Shown one piece after another: positions 1-5,386 of a DNA stretch of 7,031 nt. The position numbers were made by a program, and so were the translations under genes. Each line of letters opens with the position of its first letter. Position 1 is the stretch's first letter. The notes beneath the pieces were generated by a model. It searched no databases. It saw only the letters and a list, made by a program, of their open reading frames with translations, and was not told the origin of the DNA. Source of the DNA: Spirochaetota bacterium. Its GTDB lineage: Bacteria > Spirochaetota > UBA12135 > COTS27. The DNA lies in the NCBI GenBank assembly GCA_030621685.1, contig JAUXHF010000097.1, forward strand, positions 1-7,031, given 5' to 3'.

Positions 1-3000
1 AGATACCTGCCAATCCTTAAGATCATGGAGAATACTCATGCTAAGCTCACTCAATTTGAAAAGGCCAGCTTGCTGCTTAGCTGTACCGCCCAAGCCTGTT
101 GAGCCAAAAATATCAGAGAAAAAATTAACTTTAGTTTCTTCTAAATAGGCGGCTTTTTTCTTAAAATATAAATAGGACTGGGGGTTGCTCGATTTAAAAC
201 CTAAGGCAACTTTGAAACGGTTAAGCAGATTGAAGGCTAAGGAAAAACCAAAGCTCATTGAATCACTCTTATAACTTTTTTCTTTGAAGTTATAATTCCA
301 GCTATAGTTCAATTTCACGCTATCAAAATTTATAATAAAATTGGCTTTCTGTTTTTGCTGGTAATCAATAGAAAAACCCATTCTATATGAACGAATTTCG
401 TTCTTCAGCATTTTTTCAGTAGTATCAAACAATGAGTATCCAAAGCTATTATTAAATTTCACAAACTTATAGCTTAGATTCCACGAAAAAGACCCGCCAA
501 AACTTTTAATCCTATCTTCTCGCCAAAACTGATTATCCTGAATAAAGCTGGTTGAAGTATAGTTTCCATCCTCATCTTTAACAGGCAAAAGATCATAAGA
601 TATTCCCAAAGAATAACTGAATACGTAGTCGAGGTTCAGTATATATAAAAACCCGTAGCCCTTATGTTGCATGCTGGCACTGGAGCTTAGGGTTCGGGAG
701 CTATATTGATCAAAGGTATAATAATCTGCTCTTTTGCCCTGCAGGTTCTCTTCTGAAGTATAGAGGCTTTGTCCATAGGAAAAAGCTAGCTTAAAGGTAG
801 GCAGCATGCTCTCGATGCCATACGAGCTACCCCATTTTTGCTGGAGCTTTCCCGATGGGAAGTTGAAGGGCAGTGAGAAGTTAATCTGATATTTCATGGA
901 ACGCTCTTTTTCTTCAAGCTCCCGTTCAGAGCTAAGATCTTCAAGTTCAAATCTACGAATAGTAAGCCCTTCCGAAAGTGAAAATCTTAAACTAGGCGAG
1001 CTATCAAAAAAATATGAGCGGTTTTTATTAAAGCCTATACTAGAACTCAATGAAAAAGCCAAAGATCTATCACTGCGATCTTTATTCGCATTCGTAGTTG
1101 TACTATAATCTTTTCCCGGCCATTTCCGGTTATATCCTACAGAAAACCCAGGAGTAAAGCTCCAAGAAAACCAATCGGCTTGATCAAAGTTATACAAAGC
1201 GTTATCACCAGTATTTACCCCAAAACTTCTGCTAAAACCAGCTTTCATGCCTAAGCTATACTCTTCTTTTATAAGTCCGAAAGCTTCTACATTAGAGCTT
1301 GTTGAACCACCTTCACCAAAAACTCTACCATCTTTGAAGCTGCTTTTCCCATTATAATTAAAACTAAGGTTATAGGGCAAATTAAGAAAGAAAAGCCGGG
1401 AATTTTCTTTCTTAATTGGATCTAGGGTTTGATTATGCCGTATATTTAAATTGGGCAAATTAATTGTTTTCAAGTAACTTGTATAACGCTCATCAATGTT
1501 TTCATCTTTTTTTTGAGGGTCATCATACACATCATGAAGCCACTCAAACTTGGCAGCCACACTTAGCGATGGCGCCGTTAAATTGTAGCGTAACGCATAC
1601 GTGTTTTTGTCACTAATTCTTTCTTTATAGAGTTTTTCATCACGGTCATGGCGCTCTAAAATTCTTTGCCAATCTCTATGCGAAAGATTAAGTGGAAAAG
1701 TGTCGCTGAAAAAAGGATTACTCGTATTGGTGACAGAAAAATCTAGAGAACTACGTATCTGGTTGTTCTCACTATCGGGTACCAAATTTAACTTTTGATT
1801 GTATTTCAAAAGGTGACGAAACCGATACCTACTGTTAATAAAAGGGCCTGTATTATGCGTATACGTCAGTTTATTTGGTTTTTTCTTTACATTTTCATTA
1901 TAGGTATAGAGGGCTAAGCCTGTAAATAAATCGTAGTTTAGTGGCCCAAAATTATTAGCATTATAAATAGAGCTATAAATGCCTAACTTCTCGTAAAGAT
2001 TAAAAGTGAAAAGTATCTTATTAAAATAGGGTACGGGAAAGCCATATTTCGTTATGGCATAAAAGCCCTCTCTTCTGGATTGGCCAAATTTCAAATCGAT
2101 GCCTGTAGAAAGTGGATGCGAAATATAATAAGGTATCCAGAAATATGGCTGGTTATGTACTTTCACAATTCCATTCTCAATAATCCAACGTTCCTCGCCG
2201 TAGCTTTCAAAGGTATACGAGTTTATTGAGTAATAAGGGTCATCTTCATCAGAGAAGGTTATCCAGCCTCGTTCTATGGTAAAGTGTTCTCTTGAATTTA
2301 CGCGCACCAAGATGCCACGGAAGTAATTATCCATCAGCAAACCAGAAGCATTGAAAATATAGCCGACTCCAGAATCTACATTCCACACTGCTTTATTTCC
2401 CCGAATGATATTACCAGAAATTTCTATTTCTATGTCTCCCTCTATAAAAGCTTGCTTTCTTGTAACGTTGATACGAACGAAGCTCCCTTTTATGTTAAGA
2501 GCACCGATGTTCAGCCCCACGTTGCCATAAAGCTCCACCACTCTTTCTCTGCGATCGCCAAGTTCAACCTCATAGGCATCAACAATTTCTGCTCTATTAA
2601 GGATAAGGCCTCTTACCACAGTGGCTTCCTCCAAAGGCAAGGTTTTAACACCGCCTTTTCTTTTGGTTTTTTTTACTGGCGTAATACGTGCCAGCACTTC
2701 TTTTTTTAAAAATTCAAGATTAGTATTGTCTTTGAATTCCGGATTTATCTCCTCTGCTAATTGCCGAATAACGCTTTCGTTGTCATCCGTAACAAATTTC
2801 AAAATTATGCTCTTATAATCAAAGCTTTTTTCGGGTTCATCCTGTGCTTCTTCAAATTTCTGAAGCGTAATATCCTCATAAAAAAAAATATCATATTCTT
2901 TTAAAGTAGAAAGGTCAAAAACTTCGCCTTCAGCATTTGTAAACATGGATGAAAGCAAAGCCGGCTGCAAGAGTTCAATTTCTGCCGGCGGCTCAGCTTC

Positions 3001-3186
3001 CTCAGAATCTTCTCCTGCTGGAGGCTCTATTTCTTGCTCGATAGGAGCATCTGTCTCTGCTGGGGATGGGGATGGAGATAGGGATTGCCCCCAAAGTATT
3101 GAAGCTGGCAAGCTGGCAAGCATGCATGCGGCCAAGACTGTAGCAAGTAGCCAAGATGCTCTTTTCTCCGCTAATTTAGCGAACAA
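1..3186 (-). CDS. lptD: LptD/OstA-like outer-membrane assembly protein, C-terminus cut by window edge
   Basis: The reading frame is open from a stop just above 3243 to base 1, giving at least 1,062 residues from the chosen TTG. LptD forms the outer-membrane barrel that inserts lipopolysaccharide delivered by the Lpt bridge. Seen: a basic N-terminus and hydrophobic stretch (residues 4-33), an acidic Pro/Glu-rich linker (36-77), an OstA-type beta-jellyroll (about 190-315), the LptD hinge motif QPYFWIPYY (346-354), then about 700 residues of alternating aromatic and polar beta-strands typical of a barrel. The last visible residues, LHDLKDWQVS (1053-1062), resemble the conserved C-terminal 'DLHxW' strand of LptD proteins, so little is missing. 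There is no ATG near the front. TTG at 3186 is preferred because it gives a compact signal peptide; GTG at 3216 and TTG at 3231 are alternatives. None has a Shine-Dalgarno. The mature part contains no cysteine. A related large OstA-domain barrel is the main alternative. Confidence 0.8.
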   Translation of the reverse strand, partial: MFAKLAEKRASWLLATVLAACMLASLPASILWGQSLSPSPSPAETDAPIEQEIEPPAGEDSEEAEPPAEIELLQPALLSSMFTNAEGEVFDLSTLKEYDIFFYEDITLQKFEEAQDEPEKSFDYKSIILKFVTDDNESVIRQLAEEINPEFKDNTNLEFLKKEVLARITPVKKTKRKGGVKTLPLEEATVVRGLILNRAEIVDAYEVELGDRRERVVELYGNVGLNIGALNIKGSFVRINVTRKQAFIEGDIEIEISGNIIRGNKAVWNVDSGVGYIFNASGLLMDNYFRGILVRVNSREHFTIERGWITFSDEDDPYYSINSYTFESYGEERWIIENGIVKVHNQPYFWIPYYISHPLSTGIDLKFGQSRREGFYAITKYGFPVPYFNKILFTFNLYEKLGIYSSIYNANNFGPLNYDLFTGLALYTYNENVKKKPNKLTYTHNTGPFINSRYRFRHLLKYNQKLNLVPDSENNQIRSSLDFSVTNTSNPFFSDTFPLNLSHRDWQRILERHDRDEKLYKERISDKNTYALRYNLTAPSLSVAAKFEWLHDVYDDPQKKDENIDERYTSYLKTINLPNLNIRHNQTLDPIKKENSRLFFLNLPYNLSFNYNGKSSFKDGRVFGEGGSTSSNVEAFGLIKEEYSLGMKAGFSRSFGVNTGDNALYNFDQADWFSWSFTPGFSVGYNRKWPGKDYSTTTNANKDRSDRSLAFSLSSSIGFNKNRSYFFDSSPSLRFSLSEGLTIRRFELEDLSSERELEEKERSMKYQINFSLPFNFPSGKLQQKWGSSYGIESMLPTFKLAFSYGQSLYTSEENLQGKRADYYTFDQYSSRTLSSSASMQHKGYGFLYILNLDYVFSYSLGISYDLLPVKDEDGNYTSTSFIQDNQFWREDRIKSFGGSFSWNLSYKFVKFNNSFGYSLFDTTEKMLKNEIRSYRMGFSIDYQQKQKANFIINFDSVKLNYSWNYNFKEKSYKSDSMSFGFSLAFNLLNRFKVALGFKSSNPQSYLYFKKKAAYLEETKVNFFSDIFGSTGLGGTAKQQAGLFKLSELSMSILHDLKDWQVS

Positions 3187-3239
3187 GGCTATGGATATAT
3201 TCTGGAAACTTATCACAAAAGGTATATTCAACGAAATTT

Positions 3240-3314
3240 TTTGAAAGAAATTTCAAACAGAGGCTATTTTCTTAGCCTTATATTTTCATAGATTGCTAGC
3301 TATATTTCTAGCAA
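3240..3314 (-). promoter_or_regulatory. Three consecutive small hairpins in the lptD leader
   Basis: Three perfect inverted repeats lie one after another just upstream of the lptD start candidates. In plus-strand terms they are TTGCTAG/CTAGCAA (3293-3299 with 3308-3314, 8-nt loop), AGGCTA/TAGCCT (3261-3266 with 3273-3278, 6-nt loop) and TTTGAAA/TTTCAAA (3240-3246 with 3251-3257, 4-nt loop). None is followed by a T-tract on either strand, so they do not look like terminators. Translational control of lptD is possible because the gene has no visible ribosome binding site, but the role is inference. Confidence 0.35.
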
Positions 3315-3438
3315 AACAAAGTCCATTTAACAGCAATGCTTTAAAAATCTTCTCTGGAAAAACTAAAGCAAAGTATCAAAAATATTTTCTATACAATTTT
3401 TCTATTCAATAGCAGTCCTACACTAAGGCGGAGTTAAA

Positions 3439-3474
3439 GCTTTATATATGGCTTTATTTACAGCTTTATTAATA
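3439..3474. repeat. Threefold 12-nt direct repeat beginning GCTTTAT
   Basis: Three adjacent 12-nt units each begin with GCTTTAT: 3439-3450 (GCTTTATATATG), 3451-3462 (GCTTTATTTACA) and 3463-3474 (GCTTTATTAATA). The first seven bases are invariant and the rest is variable AT. The first unit overlaps a 10-nt palindrome, TAAAGCTTTA, at 3435-3444. It lies about 250 bases upstream of lptD, so it could be a protein-binding array or simple slippage-derived sequence. Confidence 0.5.
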
Positions 3475-3486
3475 GTTTAGTACACA

Positions 3487-3492
3487 ATTATA
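3487..3492 (-). promoter_or_regulatory. Candidate -10 box for lptD
   Basis: On the minus strand this reads TATAAT, a perfect -10 hexamer, about 300 bases upstream of the lptD start candidates. No good -35 hexamer is found 16-18 bases upstream of it. The surroundings are so AT-rich that a chance match is likely. If real, lptD mRNA would carry a long leader containing the GCTTTAT repeats and the three hairpins. Confidence 0.2.
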
Positions 3493-3547
3493 TATCATTT
3501 TTAGTTTTTTATAGCCTATCCTTTACGTTAAAAGTAGAAATGCTTAT

Positions 3548-3601
3548 TCATTCACGCATACGTTCATTTAATTCGTCTATGGAATACTGTTTTAATTTTT
3601 C
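3548..3601 (-). other. Possible out-of-frame C-terminal tail of nadB
   Basis: Right after the SRGGHF end of NadB, the minus strand passes a run of six T (complement of 3602-3607). Reading with one extra base there gives 17 codons, EKLKQYSIDELNERMRE, then TGA at 3550-3548. The in-frame version stops at 3592 after only FLKN. The alternative tail is charged and helix-like, as real protein ends often are, but a 17-codon open stretch is not improbable by chance. It could be a frameshift mutation, an assembly error at a homopolymer, slippage, or nothing. Confidence 0.25.
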
Positions 3602-5169
3602 AAAAAATGCCCCCCTCTTGATATGGGATTTTTAATAGCGGCATCGGTTACTATTATCGCCGTTTGAATGCTATTTCGCAATTCAATAATTTCACGGCTG
3701 AGTAAGCCCTCACGATAGTACATATCTGAACGTTCTTTTAGCCCGCGAAGCTCTTTAAGCGCAAGAGACAACATAAATGGCTTACGGATAATACCCACAT
3801 AATTCCACATAATCGACTTTAGGCTACTAAAACCTTGATGGATAAGCACCGGGTCAATAATTTTCGATTCATGCGCTTTTTTCCAATCTTCAATATATTC
3901 TTGGGAAAATTCTCCCGAACCAGATTCCTTATAAGGCTTATCTAAGGCAGCTTCACGGGCAAAAAGCAGCCCCTCTAACAAAGAAGTGGAGGCAAGACGA
4001 TTAGCGCCATGAACACCGTTACAAGCACACTCTCCAATGGCATATAAGCGTGCTACAGTTGTTTTGGCATGCAAGTCGGTTAGCACGCCTCCGCAGCTAT
4101 AATGAAAGGCAGGCGTTATCGGAATATTTTGCTTACGGACATCTATATCTAACTCTAAACATTTCTTATACAGCTCTGGGAAACGTGTTTGTATATTGAT
4201 ACCGGTGTTTTGCATACTAAGGTAAAAATGGCTTTCAGCCGTTTTGATTTGTTCACGCAAGATAGCTCTACTAAGGCTATCTCTTGGGGCAAGCGAGCCT
4301 CGGGGGTCTGTATCCTTAACAAATTCGTAGCCACTTTCGTTTACCACCTTGCCGCCTTCGCCACGAAGTGCCTCGGAAACAAGAAAGCCCCCTGCTTTTT
4401 TATGAGCCAGCGCCGTAGGATGAAATTGCGTAAATTCCATGTTAATAATTCTTGCCTTCGCTCGGCTAGCAATGGCTATTCCATCACCAGTGGCGCTAGC
4501 AGGGTTGGTTGTTTCTTTATATATTTGGCCAATACCGCCGCTGGCAAGGATTATTTTATCGGCGAAAAATTTATGCACCTGCACCTTATGGCTACAAAGA
4601 TCTAAGGCATATACGCCAACACATTGCGGCTTCTCATACACCGCCATAGGGTCTTTACTATGATGTGGAATATTAATCAAGTCTAAGGCTATGTGCTTCT
4701 GTAAAACCTGCACCTTCGTGTTTTTTTTCAAATACTCTATAATATGCGAAATAATAACAAAACCTGTCTTGTCTCCCGAGAAAAGTATTCGATTTCTGCT
4801 ATGCAAGGCCTCTTTGGTCAAGAGAAATTCATGTCCCGCTAAAATGCCCTGTTTTTTGCCTATTTTTTTATCAAAAGGCACTTTTATTTTTTTGATGAGA
4901 AACGTTTCCACCCAGGCTGGTCCATGTTTTGATAAAAACTCTACAGCCTCTTTTTTCGCCATGCTATCGGCCGCCAAAAAGATATCTTTGCTTAACAAAG
5001 CAGGGCTATCGTCTCTTGCCTTATAGACAATGCCGCCCCTAGCCCATGCCGATGCCGAGCCTTGTAGCTCGGTATTTTTATCTAACAAGACAACATCATC
5101 GCCATTTTCATAGGCAATAATAGCCGCTGTTAACCCGGCTATTCCAGCTCCAATAATAATTACTTTCAT
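3592..5169 (-). CDS. nadB: L-aspartate oxidase (quinolinate synthase subunit B)
   Basis: This cytoplasmic FAD flavoenzyme oxidises L-aspartate to iminoaspartate, which NadA condenses to quinolinate in de novo NAD synthesis; oxygen or fumarate reoxidises the flavin. Seen in 525 residues: the FAD Rossmann motif GAGIAG (7-12) with the ribose-binding acidic residue D30, the conserved GG turn at 45-46, E120 and H123 in the EALHS motif, H250 (FHPTA), S265-E266-R269 (SEALRGEG), R296 (APRD), H356 (HYSCGG), and R391 in GANRLAS. These match the substrate-binding set known from E. coli NadB. A C-terminal helical domain (about 425-525) includes MWNYVGIIR. The start is certain because an in-frame TAG sits directly before the ATG. 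Oddities: ARGG where the family has AQGG, and an abrupt end after SRGGH that loses the usual R-x-D-Y/F-P tail. No NadA or NadC gene is in view. Succinate dehydrogenase or fumarate reductase flavoprotein is excluded by the C-terminal domain. Confidence 0.95.
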   Translation of the reverse strand: MKVIIIGAGIAGLTAAIIAYENGDDVVLLDKNTELQGSASAWARGGIVYKARDDSPALLSKDIFLAADSMAKKEAVEFLSKHGPAWVETFLIKKIKVPFDKKIGKKQGILAGHEFLLTKEALHSRNRILFSGDKTGFVIISHIIEYLKKNTKVQVLQKHIALDLINIPHHSKDPMAVYEKPQCVGVYALDLCSHKVQVHKFFADKIILASGGIGQIYKETTNPASATGDGIAIASRAKARIINMEFTQFHPTALAHKKAGGFLVSEALRGEGGKVVNESGYEFVKDTDPRGSLAPRDSLSRAILREQIKTAESHFYLSMQNTGINIQTRFPELYKKCLELDIDVRKQNIPITPAFHYSCGGVLTDLHAKTTVARLYAIGECACNGVHGANRLASTSLLEGLLFAREAALDKPYKESGSGEFSQEYIEDWKKAHESKIIDPVLIHQGFSSLKSIMWNYVGIIRKPFMLSLALKELRGLKERSDMYYREGLLSREIIELRNSIQTAIIVTDAAIKNPISRGGHFLKN

Positions 5170-5175
5170 CTAAGA

Positions 5176-5187
5176 ATATTATAATAT
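5176..5187. promoter_or_regulatory. Palindromic TATAAT box between nadB and argH
   Basis: ATATTATAATAT at 5176-5187 is a perfect 12-nt palindrome and contains TATAAT on both strands (minus 5183-5178, plus 5180-5185). On the minus strand the hexamer ends only eight bases before the nadB ATG, so a transcript from it would be leaderless or nearly so. That would fit the absence of any Shine-Dalgarno before nadB. No matching -35 is evident. AT-rich chance occurrence is the alternative. Confidence 0.4.
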
Positions 5188-5288
5188 GAGAATTCTGCTT
5201 TGCCTTACTTGTAGAAAAAAATCTTCTTTCGCCATTTCTTCATATTCTCATCTTCAAAGCTAAGCAAAGAAAACACCCTGAACCTAAG

Positions 5289-5350
5289 GCCACAATGTAT
5301 GCCACAATGTATGCTACAATGTAAGGGCTACAAATTAGGCTACACTGTAG
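5289..5350 (+). promoter_or_regulatory. Five-unit 12-nt operator-like array upstream of argH
   Basis: Five near-identical 12-nt units lie head to tail: 5289-5300 and 5301-5312 (both GCCACAATGTAT), 5313-5324 (GCTACAATGTAA), a 2-nt GG insert, then 5327-5338 (GCTACAAATTAG) and 5339-5350 (GCTACACTGTAG). Most units contain an inverted core of the form (T/C)ACA-N-TGTA. Unit 5 is the best palindrome, CTACACTGTAG, while unit 4 has a degraded right half. A further TGTA half-site lies at 5352-5355. The array ends 36 bases before the argH ATG and starts 120 bases from nadB. The dyad within each unit and the near-helical spacing suggest co-operative binding by a transcription factor. The factor is not identifiable from the sequence. 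Confidence 0.65.
5312..5320 (+). promoter_or_regulatory. Candidate extended -10 for argH inside the array
   Basis: TGCTACAAT fits an extended -10 (TGN followed by TACAAT, one base off TATAAT). Transcription would begin near 5327, about 60 bases before argH. Because the motif is formed by the repeat unit itself, a bound regulator would cover it, implying repression. This is inference; no -35 is recognisable. Confidence 0.3.
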
Positions 5351-5373
5351 CTGTAAGGCAAGCTATCTCTTAT

Positions 5374-5377
5374 AAGG
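5374..5377 (+). promoter_or_regulatory. Weak ribosome binding site of argH
   Basis: AAGG lies nine bases before the ATG at 5387 and is the only Shine-Dalgarno-like element near any of the three gene starts. It supports the ATG that places the conserved WSQRF motif 17 residues in. Confidence 0.45.
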
Positions 5378-5386
5378 CGCAAAACC

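Larger units (their letters stand above)
3244..3591. other. Intergenic region between nadB and lptD
   Basis: About 350 bases, very AT-rich, with no convincing open reading frame on either strand. It lies downstream of nadB and upstream of lptD, both on the minus strand. It holds the hairpin trio nearest lptD, a threefold 12-nt direct repeat at 3439-3474, a possible -10 box at 3487-3492, and an out-of-frame extension of nadB at 3548-3601. No strong nadB terminator is visible. Confidence 0.7.

Noticed and set aside
896..1108. Short Ser-rich plus-strand open frame
   Set aside because: It is antisense to the barrel-coding region of the lptD-like gene, which is the convincing frame.
3062..3083. 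G-rich run on the plus strand that might form a G-quadruplex
   Set aside because: Only three runs of three or more G are present, so a stable three-tier structure is not supported. The stretch is explained by Ser-Pro codons of the LptD linker.
2945..3244. 99-residue plus-strand open frame
   Set aside because: It is antisense to the lptD-like frame, has a Ser/Gly/Ala-rich low-complexity product mirroring the Pro/Glu linker, and has no ribosome binding site.
3281..3292. Mini leader peptide ATGAAAATATAA before lptD on the minus strand
   Set aside because: Three codons without ribosome binding site or regulatory codon pattern; not distinguishable from chance.
3293..3314. TTGCTAG/CTAGCAA hairpin as a terminator
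   Set aside because: No T-tract follows on either strand, and a terminator here would cut off lptD just before its start.
4189..4605. 138-residue plus-strand open frame inside nadB
   Set aside because: It is a shadow of the strongly conserved nadB frame; the product has no recognisable motif.
5186..5251. ATGAGAAT ... ATTCTCAT inverted repeat as a riboswitch-like stem
   Set aside because: Only eight base pairs around a 50-base loop with no nested structure; likely chance in AT-rich DNA.
5289..5350. CRISPR array
   Set aside because: The units are 12 nt, directly adjacent and without spacers; no cas gene is visible.
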